From contig CAZLFA010000060.1 in NCBI GenBank assembly GCA_964558665.1, forward strand, positions 1 through 25,811: 25,811 bases of DNA, in the 5' to 3' direction. The translations under genes were made by a program, and so were the position numbers. Under the pieces are notes generated by a model, which saw only the letters and a list, made by a program, of their open reading frames with translations, ran no database searches and was not told the origin of the DNA. Each line of letters starts with the position of its first letter. Positions within the stretch are counted from its first letter, which is position 1. This stretch comes from CAZLFA01 sp964558665. Its GTDB lineage: Bacteria; Desulfobacterota; Syntrophia; Syntrophales; PHBD01. Shown one piece after another: positions 1-7,729 of this stretch.

Positions 1-835
1 CTCCCACCTTCCAGCCGTTGATGTCAATCGTGGCAAATGCGCTCGTCTTATGGACGCCCTTGAACACGTAATCATCGACGCCTTCCTTGCCGGCCAGCAT
101 CTTGGCTATGTATTCCTTCATCCCTTCCTGGGTGCCCAGATTCAATTCCAGGATGTATTCCTTTCTGGGATGAACAACAAGCAGTCCCGTCTTATCGATT
201 ATCCACGGATATCCCGTTTTCCCGATCTTGATGGCATTGATCTTTTCACTGAGGAATTCCGTTTTCATGATAATTGCGACCACGCCGACTACCTCTCCGG
301 ACTTTGAATAGACAGGGCTGGCGATTGGAATTATGGGATTATTTGTCACTTTGGATTTTACGGCTGTTCCCACGTTCACCTTTCCTCCCCTTGCCGTCTT
401 GAAGTAGTCGCGCTCGGCAATGCTCACGCCTTTGTACTTGCCGCCGACCCCGTCGCCGAAGATCACGCCTTTGGCATCAATGGCAATGAGCGTTTCATAA
501 TCCCTGCCGATGTTCTTCATTACAGCCTCCAGTTCGGAGGTCATCTTCTCAATTTCGCCGACGGCTCCCTCGGCTCCTCCTGCAGCGACCTTTGCCGCCG
601 CTGCAACCACCGACTCATTTGCAGAGAGTCCGGATATCAGCTTGGTATTTTCCTGAAGGACAAGTTGAACCATGTCGGCAACGTCCTTGGCAATGCGAGC
701 CACCTGCTCTTTTGCGGCATCTGTCAGGGCCGACGATGACTTGAACGCAGAAAACGCTCCGACAATGAGCAGCGGCACCAGCACGACAAGAACTCCTCCC
801 ACGGTCATTTTAAAATTCAACGATCTTTTGCTCAT
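1..835 (-). CDS. Chemoreceptor-like sensor with dCache domain (N-terminal part, cut by window edge)
   Basis: Only the first 278 codons are visible and the frame stays open to the window edge. Seen: a short basic N-terminus (MSKRSLNFK), one hydrophobic segment at about residues 10-28 (VGGVLVVLVPLLIVGAF), then a long extracytoplasmic region. Within that region, 'ERDYFKTA' near residue 150 and later 'GKTGYPWIIDKTG' and 'VVHPR' are typical of double-Cache ligand-binding domains that bind small organic acids or amino acids. This is the layout of methyl-accepting chemotaxis proteins; the second membrane helix, HAMP and signalling domains would lie outside the window, so a Cache-bearing kinase or diguanylate cyclase is also possible. 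The ATG is preceded by GAGGAGG at a good distance. The stop of the receiver gene lies 16 bases upstream, so the two are probably co-transcribed. Confidence 0.8.
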   Translation of the reverse strand, partial: MSKRSLNFKMTVGGVLVVLVPLLIVGAFSAFKSSSALTDAAKEQVARIAKDVADMVQLVLQENTKLISGLSANESVVAAAAKVAAGGAEGAVGEIEKMTSELEAVMKNIGRDYETLIAIDAKGVIFGDGVGGKYKGVSIAERDYFKTARGGKVNVGTAVKSKVTNNPIIPIASPVYSKSGEVVGVVAIIMKTEFLSEKINAIKIGKTGYPWIIDKTGLLVVHPRKEYILELNLGTQEGMKEYIAKMLAGKEGVDDYVFKGVHKTSAFATIDINGWKVG

Positions 836-851
836 TTTGCCAACCTCCTCT

Positions 852-1271
852 CTATTCGCTGAAGCCGGTATAATTACCGACCCGCTTTTCTTCTTTTGTT
901 TGTTTGCCGGATATCAATTTTTCAATCTCGTCCATAAGCTGAAGGAGTGTAAAAGGTTTTTCAATGAAGCTTTCAAAACCCTTTTGCTTAATCTTCAACG
1001 ATACGTGTGCATTTCTGTGAGTAGTCATGATAATTACAGGAAAAGCACCATACCTTGTACGCACCTCATTCAGCAGGTATAACCCGTTTTTTCCGGGCAT
1101 CAAATAATCAGCCAGTAAAAGATCAAGATCAGCGATTTTTTTTTCCATAATAAAGAGAGCTTCATCTGTATTAAAGGCCTCGATAACTCCATGCCCCTTA
1201 CTTCTCAGACCTCGCCTTAAACTCTCCAACTGATCGATTTCATCATCAACTATAAGAATATTCATGATCAT
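852..1271 (-). CDS. Single-domain response regulator (CheY-like receiver)
   Basis: A 139-residue protein that is essentially one receiver domain. Seen: the acidic pair D9-D10, the phospho-acceptor D55 in 'LLLADYLMP', the conserved Thr (T83/T84 in 'IIMTTH') and the Lys in 'IEKP' (K105). No output domain follows; the last 20 or so residues are a charged tail. Such proteins relay phosphate or bind a partner such as a flagellar switch, a kinase or a phosphotransfer protein. It sits 16 bases upstream of a chemoreceptor-like gene and downstream of the kinase and NtrC-type genes, so either could be its partner. ATG codons at 1271 and 1265 are both possible; AGGGG lies upstream of both. Confidence 0.88.
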   Translation of the reverse strand: MIMNILIVDDEIDQLESLRRGLRSKGHGVIEAFNTDEALFIMEKKIADLDLLLADYLMPGKNGLYLLNEVRTRYGAFPVIIMTTHRNAHVSLKIKQKGFESFIEKPFTLLQLMDEIEKLISGKQTKEEKRVGNYTGFSE

Positions 1272-1598
1272 AATGCCCCTGAGGATTTGACAGCTTTTAT
1301 GCTTGAAGGAGCATCTTTCATGCCGGAATGAAGAAATTTAAGAGTCACCAGAATATCTAATTATATCATCATCATACAAAAATATTATTTATTGCCTGAA
1401 TTAAGGATTCAAGTTGATCCGGGATACCAATATGGCACACTGCGTGATTATACACTTATTATTACATACACTTACCAATTGCCACGCCATTTTGGAACAG
1501 TTCATGTTTGGTGTACCGGGGGCGATGCTCAGACAGCCATCACCTGATACAATGGTGGGAAATCTGAAGTTTGTGTATCCTGAGTTTCCGGATGGACG
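1272..1598. other. Gene-poor intergenic stretch
   Basis: These 327 bases separate the NtrC-type gene from the receiver gene and are visibly more A/T-rich than the flanking genes, especially 1350-1470. No coding region is convincing. A plus-strand frame from a TTG at 1414 to 1614 gives a 66-residue product with no recognisable features and runs into the end of the neighbouring minus-strand gene. A minus-strand TATAAT (1447-1452) has no good -35 partner at 16-18 bases. No hairpin followed by a T-run was found after the NtrC-type stop codon. The stretch may hold the promoter of the receiver/chemoreceptor pair. Confidence 0.5.
1475..1489 (-). promoter_or_regulatory. Possible sigma-54-type promoter element (near-consensus)
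   Basis: Read on the minus strand, this is TGGCGTGGCAATTGG. It matches the sigma-54 pattern TGGCACG-N4-TTGC at TGGC, the G at position 7 and TTG, but the last base of the -12 element is G instead of the nearly invariant C. It lies about 200 bases before the receiver gene start, next to a sigma-54 activator gene. The -12 mismatch makes this weak. Confidence 0.2.
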
Positions 1599-2966
1599 TT
1601 ATTCTAAATCGTAAGAGGCCAGTTTTCTGCGCAGAGTGTTTAAGCCGATATCCAGTATCTTTGCCGTTCTCACTTTATTTCTGCCGGTTTGTTCATACAC
1701 GCTCAGGATATGAGATTTTTCAACCTCCGGAAGCGTTGGCATCCTGTCCTTGTCGGCACCCGCGGAATATTTCATGGCAGCTCTTTTTATAACCGCTGCG
1801 GGCAGGGATCGTCGGGTAATAACCCTCCCCTCGGAAAGGTTTGCTGCCGACTGCAGAATAAACTTCAACTCTCTTACGTTACCTGGAAAGTCATATCCCA
1901 TGAGAAGACCAAGAGCATCGCCATCTATCTGCTGCATACCCGATACAGGGCGTATTTCATCAAGAAACGCATTGATCAGCAGCGGTATCTCCTCTCTTCT
2001 TTCTCTGAGCGGAGGTATATGCAGCCATGCTCCTTTGAGCCTGTAATACAGATCCTTTCTGAATAGGTTCCTGGCAATCAGCACAGACAGGTCCGAATTG
2101 GTTGCGGCTATAAACCGGACATCGACATGACGGGGACTGCTTGTCCCAAGTTTCAGATACTCTCCGTCCTGAAGGACACGAAGCAGCTTGCCCTGAAAGT
2201 CCATGGGAAGATCCCCGATTTCATCAAGAAAAAGCGTCCCCTGGTCTGCATACTCCAGATGCCCTATGCGATCTTTTTCCGCCCCTGTAAATGCCCCTTT
2301 TGTATGACCGAAAAATTCCGCATCAAAGAGCGAACCGGCTGTCGAAGCCATATTTACGGAGAGGAACTTTTCACTTGCACGGGAACTGCACTGATGAATG
2401 GCCTTGGCCAGCAGCTCCTTGCCTGTTCCGCTTTCACCCGTTATGAGGAGAGGAGTATCGCTTACAGCATGGAGTTCGGCCTCTTTCAGCAAACGCCTCA
2501 TCTTATCACAAAGGAAGACAATGGAATTGAACGCCTCATTGTTGATCATTTCCGGCCTTTTTGAAGACTTGCTGACTTCGACTATTTCGAGAAGTCTCTT
2601 ATGCTCCAAAGCGCGGTTGATCGAGGATACAAGATCCTCTCTGGATATTGGCTTGACAAGATACTCATAGGCCCCTTTTCTGAGGCACTCTATAGCGATC
2701 CGGGCCTCATTTGCCGCCGTCACCATAATGCATTCCGTTGCCGGATAATGTGTCTTTACCAGATCAAGTATTTCCATACCGTTGATTTCGGGCATGGTAA
2801 TGTCTATCAATGCGATATCGAATGTTTCACCCTGTTTTAAGACATCAGCCGCATCACGGGAACTTCTGAAGATCTTCAGGTTTCTGAATCCCGCTCCCAG
2901 CAGCCCTCTTCTGACGCTGTCAAGAAAATCCTGTTCGTCATCAACAATGATAATTGAATTTTTCAC
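1599..2966 (-). CDS. Sigma-54-dependent response regulator (NtrC family)
   Basis: A 455-residue activator of RNA polymerase-sigma-54, complete in three parts. The receiver (about 1-120) has D9-D10, phospho-acceptor D55 ('LIDITMPE') and K105 ('LVKP'). The AAA+ domain (about 140-380) has Walker A 'GESGTGKE' (177-184), the sigma-54-contacting loop 'GAFTGA' (224-229), Walker B 'TLFLDEIG' (244-251) and 'LYYRL' after the second region of homology. A Fis-type helix-turn-helix occupies the C-terminus (about 410-455). All residues needed for an active enhancer-binding protein are present. The start is GTG at 2966, preceded by GGAG seven bases away. The five-PAS kinase gene ends 68 bases upstream, so this is very probably its cognate regulator. 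Its target promoters are not identifiable from this window. Confidence 0.95.
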   Translation of the reverse strand: MKNSIIIVDDEQDFLDSVRRGLLGAGFRNLKIFRSSRDAADVLKQGETFDIALIDITMPEINGMEILDLVKTHYPATECIMVTAANEARIAIECLRKGAYEYLVKPISREDLVSSINRALEHKRLLEIVEVSKSSKRPEMINNEAFNSIVFLCDKMRRLLKEAELHAVSDTPLLITGESGTGKELLAKAIHQCSSRASEKFLSVNMASTAGSLFDAEFFGHTKGAFTGAEKDRIGHLEYADQGTLFLDEIGDLPMDFQGKLLRVLQDGEYLKLGTSSPRHVDVRFIAATNSDLSVLIARNLFRKDLYYRLKGAWLHIPPLRERREEIPLLINAFLDEIRPVSGMQQIDGDALGLLMGYDFPGNVRELKFILQSAANLSEGRVITRRSLPAAVIKRAAMKYSAGADKDRMPTLPEVEKSHILSVYEQTGRNKVRTAKILDIGLNTLRRKLASYDLE

Positions 2967-3034
2967 ATTTCACTCCATGAATGTTCCTGAAATACCTGCT
3001 TTTCCTCATTCATACCGTTACGAAGAACCGGCCT

Positions 3035-5926
3035 TTATTGAACATCAATATCCGCCAGAACAATCCTGAAGGTGCTGCCTTTTCCCGGTTCGCTGGCCAC
3101 CTCTATCCTTCCCCCCAGTCCTTCAAGCATGTTTTTAACCATATATAAACCAAGTCCCATCCCTTTGTGAAACGGCTTGGTTGTAAAAAAAGGGTCGAAG
3201 AGGTTATTGATAGCCTTCGGCTCTATGCCCGATCCATTGTCGGATACCTCTATCGTCACTCTCTCATGCCATGTTTTTCCTTTTTTCGCGATTATCCTGA
3301 TCTCGGATTCTTCTTTGTCCAGTGCATGCAAGGCATTGATCAGCAGATTGACGATAATCTGTTCAAGGGCGTCACCGTCGGTCAGGATCCTTGGTATATC
3401 CTGCTCAACATTTTTTTCAAATCTCCTGACGCTCCTGACAATCTGATTATGACAGACTTTTTCTGCGCTATCTATCACTTCAGCAACATCGACTTCTTTG
3501 ATATGCTGCTCCCTTCTGCTTGTAAAGTCGCGCAGGTTGGATATTGTACTGTTGATGCGGCTCGATCCATGATCCAGATTGTCGATCAGTTTGATTATAT
3601 CTGTTTTAAATTCTGAAAACGACATGCCGAACAGTGAATATTCAGGATGGCTCACGGCATAATCAGCGGCAATGCCAAGAAGTTCAATAACGTAATCCCT
3701 GAGAATCGGTATGTTGAATACGATAAAATTATTTGAATTGTTGACCTCATGGGCTATTCCGGAAATCATCAACCCCAGAGATGCCAGTTTTTCACGGTGG
3801 ACCATCTGCCTTTCCAGAATCTTCTCCTGGGTGACATCTTTTGCAATGCCTACTATCCTTAGCACTTTTCCTTCCGTGTCATAGAATGCCTTTCCCTGAG
3901 ACTGAAGCACTTTTTCCGGCTGATTGTGCGCTGAAATCGCATACTCGACATTGAACGGCTTCCTGTTTTCGATTGACTTCTCAATTGCCCTGGTTACTTT
4001 GGTCCGGAATTCCGGTTTTATGCTGCTGAAAATCGTCGGCAGACTTACTGTGCTTTCTTCCGGCGGCGCTTCGAATATCTTCTTCATCTCATCGCTGTAC
4101 CATACCCTGTTCTGCCTGACATCCCACTCCCAGGTGCCGATACGGGCAATACGCTGAGCCTCCCCCAGGATGTCCATTGTCTCCTTCAGCTTTTCCTCCA
4201 TACGCTTGCGTTCAGTGATATCTCTGGATACGCCGTGAAGCTCGGTCAAAACACCCCGATCGTTTCGTACGGCGCCAATGACAGTTTCCAGACAGCGTGT
4301 AGAACCGTCCCTGTGATAATAATCCAATTGAAGCGTCACAATTCTGTCGGGATCAGCAAGCCCCTGCTCTTCGAGGGCAAGCTCCCCGGCCAGGGTTTCA
4401 AAGGCAACAGACAATGAATCAGGCGTCATAAGTTCAGTTACATTGCGATTCATGATTTCTTCCTGGCTGAAACCAAGCACGTTATACACTGAGGGGGTGA
4501 TGTATGACGTCGTCAGATCCAAATTCGCGATCCATACGATGTCATACATTTTTTCTGTTATCATGCGATACCGTCGTTCGCTCGCCTGTAGCGCATCCTC
4601 AATTAATCTCCTCTCCGTGACGTCCATATCGGTGCCGTGATAACCTTTGAGGTTTCCATTTTCATCAATTATCGGCGTGCCCGCTGTTTCCAGAATTACG
4701 GTTTTACCGTTTTTGTGGATATTCTTATTAATAAAATTGCGGAATGACTCCTTGCGCTGAAAATGAGTAAGCACTTCCTGCTTTCTCGCTTCTCTGACAT
4801 CCGGGGCAAATAAGTCGTAATAATGTTTCTTGCCGACCAGCTCCCCGGGTGTATAGCCCAGGATTTTTTCCACTGCTGGACTGCAGTATTTATATATGCC
4901 TTCAGCATCGACTTCCCATATCAGTTCCCCGGCATTTTCCGTGACTCGAAGAAAACGCTTTTGCGCTTCGCGCAATGCTTCCTCTGTCTGCTTGCGTTGG
5001 GTTATATCTCTTGCCGAGGTCATGACCGCCTGGACCTTGCCGTTTTCATCGAACTCGGGAACCAAAAGCCAGTCAATCCAGATTCCGCTGGGCAACTGGA
5101 ATTCTATGCGCCCGTGCATTTTCGTATTGATGACTTTCAAGATGGCATTTTCCAATGTATCAACAAACTCATGAGGAAACCCTAATTCAGCATGTGTTTT
5201 ACCGATGAATCTTTCTCTGGGGATCCCTGTTTCCTTTTCAACATTCGGATTTACATAAATATGCCGGCAATTAAGATCAAACCTCATTATTGTATCAAGT
5301 GAATTCTCCGCCAGCGCCCGAAATGTTTCTTCCCTGTCCCTGAGGGCGTCATCCGCCTGTCTTCGTTTTTCGATCTCGCGCTCAAGCGAAGCATTGACCT
5401 CCAGAAGTTCCTTCGTTCGCTCCTGCACCATGTGTTCAAGGTTTCCCTTTATCTCCAGGAGTTCATCTTCAGTCCTTTTCCTGTCTGTTATGTCCATGGT
5501 ATTTCCCAGAACGGCTCTTGCGCCACGGTAGCGAATCGAAGTTACTTTCTCCACCAGCCATCTTATCGTACCGTCTTTGGTAATGATGCGATATTCATAG
5601 GGCGCACTATCAATCCCTTTTAGCATTTTTATGCCGCATTCACTGACACGCTTCTGATCATCGGGATAGACGGTTTCTTTCATAAGTGAAAGCTTCTTTA
5701 ACTCACTTTGTGTATATCCGGAATAAGATGAAATGTGTGAATTGGTAAAGATGGTTTTATCGTCCTGAATGATATAGATCCCCATCTGGAGGCTGCTTCC
5801 CATGAGTGCAAAGACATCTTCCGACGGCCCGAACAGCGTTATGGATTCACGCAGTTCATCAAGACGCCGGCGGCACTCAGCCAACTCTGCAATGAGCTGG
5901 TCCTTGGTCTTCTTTTTGTCATTCAT
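3035..5926 (-). CDS. Multi-PAS sensor histidine kinase
   Basis: A 963-residue kinase with no obvious membrane helix, so probably a cytoplasmic sensor. Five PAS domains, each ended by a 'DIT/DVT' PAC-type signature, lie at about 37-150, 200-312, 322-438, 448-572 and 585-702; a coiled-coil-like stretch (155-200) separates the first two. The transmitter follows: H-box 'GIAHEVNN' with phospho-acceptor H726, N-box 'NLLINALHAL' (860-869), G1 'DNGSGI' (896-901) and G2 'GMGLGLY' (922-928). The H-box reads HEVNNSNNF, where the usual HEINNP has Pro; the following 'FNIPILRDY' is familiar from deltaproteobacterial kinases. No receiver is fused. The ATG at 5926 has only a weak ribosome-binding site (GAAGAA). 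The NtrC-type regulator lies directly downstream. No haem or flavin ligand residue is obvious enough to name the stimulus. Confidence 0.93.
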   Translation of the reverse strand: MNDKKKTKDQLIAELAECRRRLDELRESITLFGPSEDVFALMGSSLQMGIYIIQDDKTIFTNSHISSYSGYTQSELKKLSLMKETVYPDDQKRVSECGIKMLKGIDSAPYEYRIITKDGTIRWLVEKVTSIRYRGARAVLGNTMDITDRKRTEDELLEIKGNLEHMVQERTKELLEVNASLEREIEKRRQADDALRDREETFRALAENSLDTIMRFDLNCRHIYVNPNVEKETGIPRERFIGKTHAELGFPHEFVDTLENAILKVINTKMHGRIEFQLPSGIWIDWLLVPEFDENGKVQAVMTSARDITQRKQTEEALREAQKRFLRVTENAGELIWEVDAEGIYKYCSPAVEKILGYTPGELVGKKHYYDLFAPDVREARKQEVLTHFQRKESFRNFINKNIHKNGKTVILETAGTPIIDENGNLKGYHGTDMDVTERRLIEDALQASERRYRMITEKMYDIVWIANLDLTTSYITPSVYNVLGFSQEEIMNRNVTELMTPDSLSVAFETLAGELALEEQGLADPDRIVTLQLDYYHRDGSTRCLETVIGAVRNDRGVLTELHGVSRDITERKRMEEKLKETMDILGEAQRIARIGTWEWDVRQNRVWYSDEMKKIFEAPPEESTVSLPTIFSSIKPEFRTKVTRAIEKSIENRKPFNVEYAISAHNQPEKVLQSQGKAFYDTEGKVLRIVGIAKDVTQEKILERQMVHREKLASLGLMISGIAHEVNNSNNFIVFNIPILRDYVIELLGIAADYAVSHPEYSLFGMSFSEFKTDIIKLIDNLDHGSSRINSTISNLRDFTSRREQHIKEVDVAEVIDSAEKVCHNQIVRSVRRFEKNVEQDIPRILTDGDALEQIIVNLLINALHALDKEESEIRIIAKKGKTWHERVTIEVSDNGSGIEPKAINNLFDPFFTTKPFHKGMGLGLYMVKNMLEGLGGRIEVASEPGKGSTFRIVLADIDVQ

Positions 5927-6002
5927 GCTTGAATTCTTCAGATGTCTTTCCAGTCTCCCCGGAGAAGTATATGACGTGATGAAATGAAAGCTTTGTATGT
6001 CG

Positions 6003-7562
6003 CTATGCTAACCGATTTTTTTTTTCGCAGCATCTCTTCAGAGATGATATCACATTCTCATCAAGCTTGGTGCCCGCCTCTTTGTCAAGAATTCTAAACG
6101 CCTCATCAGATGTCATTGCATCACGGTAATGCCTTTTCGCCGTTAAGGCTTCAAACACATCGGCTACGGCAAGGATCCTCGCCATGAACGGAATCTGTAC
6201 ATCGGACAGACCTTCCGTATAGCCTGATCCGTCCAGGCGCTCGTGATGCGCAGAGGCGAGCAGAGGGACACTTCTGTATTTTCTCATAAATACCATCTTG
6301 CTCAGGATATTGCGGGTATTCACGACGTGCAGCTTGATATGCTCAAACTCCTCCGGAGTCAGTTTGCCGGGCTTTTTCAGGACGTGATCATCAATGCCCA
6401 GTTTGCCGTAGTCGTGAAGCAGCGCGGCGACATTAAGGACATCAATCGCCTCTTCGCTGAACCCCAGATCGCGGCCGATTCCTACTGCGTACTCAGCGAC
6501 TTTTTTTGAATGCCCCGCCGTCAGCGTGTCCTTGGCGTCAATTGAAGCAGCCAGAACCTCCAGAAGACTCTTGAACTGGCGGTTCTGTTCATCAAACAAC
6601 AGTGCATTTTCTATAAACATTGCCATGTAAGACGTCAACGATTTCAGTTGCGTTCTGTCATAATCGGTAAAAGTTCCGTCATTCTTGTTGATCGCCTCCA
6701 CCACTCCGAGAATTTCTCCCGACTGGTTCAAAAGGGGCACGCAGAGTATGCAGCGCGTACGATAACCGGTTCTTTCATCGACACTTCTGTCAAAACGGGT
6801 ATCCGCATACACATCCTCGATATTGATATCTTTGCCCGTAACGGCAACAAGTCCGGCAATGCCAAGATTGAGGTTGATCTGGATATCCCAGCCTTCTATC
6901 TTGTCGGCCATGATTGATCGCAACTCTCCCTTTTCATTATCCAGCAGAAATATGGCGCTTCTTTCAGCAGACAGGGACTCCTTCAGCGCGCTTAGTATTT
7001 CTTTTGCCTTATTCTTTTCCGGCTCGCTTTCCAGATTGAGGGCGGCAAGCTTCGCTGCGGCGTCCACTGCCGCCGTTTCGTCTTCACTTGTATATACGCC
7101 GGTTCTCTTGTTGATGAGCTGCAAGGCCCCTGTCACATTGCCGGACCGGTCAATAAACGGCACACAGAGAACGCTTTCGGTTCTGTAGCCTGTCACTTTA
7201 TCAATCTCTGCATTGAAATAGGGTGTGTCATAGGCATCTGATACGTTGACCACCTGCCTCGTGAGGACGGAAGAGCCGATAAGCCCCATCTTCATACCTA
7301 TGACGATGCGTTCATTTTCCATGCCTTCGGCAAATTTTGTCCAGAGGTGACGGTTCTCATAGTCGATCAGAAACAGGGTGGACCTGTCACACTTGAGGAA
7401 ACGGGATATCTCCGCCATGATCAGAGGGAGGAGTTTGTCTATGTTGCGCTCTTTGCGCAGTGAATTGCCGATTTCGTAGATTTTCTTAAGGTGTTCATTT
7501 TCGATAGCCAGATCCTGAAGCTTTTTTTGCAGTTCGTTATGTTCATCAGATGTGATTGCCAT
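6003..7562 (-). CDS. GAF-GAF-HD-GYP protein, probable cyclic-di-GMP phosphodiesterase
   Basis: A 519-residue soluble protein. A short coiled-coil-like N-terminus (about 5-40) is followed by two GAF domains (about 42-178 and 185-320). Each carries an NK...Y/F...D signature (N151-K152...Y157...D161-E162; N292-K293...F298...D302), resembling the NKFDE motif of cyclic-nucleotide-binding GAFs. The HD-GYP domain (about 335-510) shows 'HSKKV', the metal-binding 'LLHDYGK' (H383-D384), H412 and 'HHERLDGSGY' (439-448). The canonical GYP triplet is GYT here. HD-GYP enzymes hydrolyse c-di-GMP (some cGAMP) to linear products; activity is inferred because the metal-binding residues are retained. AAGGGAAG precedes the ATG. 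It is first in the minus-strand run and has its own promoter candidate, so it may share a transcript with the PAS kinase 76 bases downstream. Confidence 0.92.
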   Translation of the reverse strand: MAITSDEHNELQKKLQDLAIENEHLKKIYEIGNSLRKERNIDKLLPLIMAEISRFLKCDRSTLFLIDYENRHLWTKFAEGMENERIVIGMKMGLIGSSVLTRQVVNVSDAYDTPYFNAEIDKVTGYRTESVLCVPFIDRSGNVTGALQLINKRTGVYTSEDETAAVDAAAKLAALNLESEPEKNKAKEILSALKESLSAERSAIFLLDNEKGELRSIMADKIEGWDIQINLNLGIAGLVAVTGKDINIEDVYADTRFDRSVDERTGYRTRCILCVPLLNQSGEILGVVEAINKNDGTFTDYDRTQLKSLTSYMAMFIENALLFDEQNRQFKSLLEVLAASIDAKDTLTAGHSKKVAEYAVGIGRDLGFSEEAIDVLNVAALLHDYGKLGIDDHVLKKPGKLTPEEFEHIKLHVVNTRNILSKMVFMRKYRSVPLLASAHHERLDGSGYTEGLSDVQIPFMARILAVADVFEALTAKRHYRDAMTSDEAFRILDKEAGTKLDENVISSLKRCCEKKNRLA

Positions 7563-7623
7563 CGGATACTTCCCTTAAGTGATTCTTGAACCGAATGAAA
7601 ATGCTTCTGTTTCTTCTTTACAA

Positions 7624-7652
7624 ATAATACAATAGCCTTTAATATCAATCAA
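7624..7652 (-). promoter_or_regulatory. Sigma-70-type promoter for the GAF-HD-GYP gene
   Basis: On the minus strand, TTGATT (7647-7652) and TATTAT (7624-7629) are separated by exactly 17 bases, matching the housekeeping consensus at four and five of six positions. Transcription would start near 7617, giving a leader of about 55 bases before the ATG at 7562. The region is A/T-rich and lies in the divergent spacer between the two gene blocks. Confidence 0.6.
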
Positions 7653-7700
7653 GAAAAATGAAGATATATTGTCATTATTTATCGGCATGCCTGATTTTTG

Positions 7701-7719
7701 CCGGTCTTAACCGGGGAGG
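7701..7719 (+). promoter_or_regulatory. Small hairpin abutting a strong ribosome-binding site
   Basis: CCGGT (7701-7705), a four-base loop CTTA and ACCGG (7710-7714) form a perfect five-pair hairpin immediately followed by the Shine-Dalgarno GGAGG (7715-7719), ten bases before the ATG at 7730. The hairpin does not occlude the SD, but it could affect mRNA stability or ribosome access. It has no T-run and is not a terminator. Confidence 0.4.
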
Positions 7720-7729
7720 TTTAATATAG

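Noticed and set aside
672..1082. Plus-strand open frame of 136 codons
   Set aside because: It lies opposite the chemoreceptor start and the receiver gene, whose motifs are unmistakable on the minus strand, and its product has no recognisable features.
1414..1614. Plus-strand 66-codon frame in the gene-poor gap
   Set aside because: It starts at TTG, its product resembles nothing, and it runs into the 3' end of the NtrC-type gene. An AAGGAT before it is not enough.
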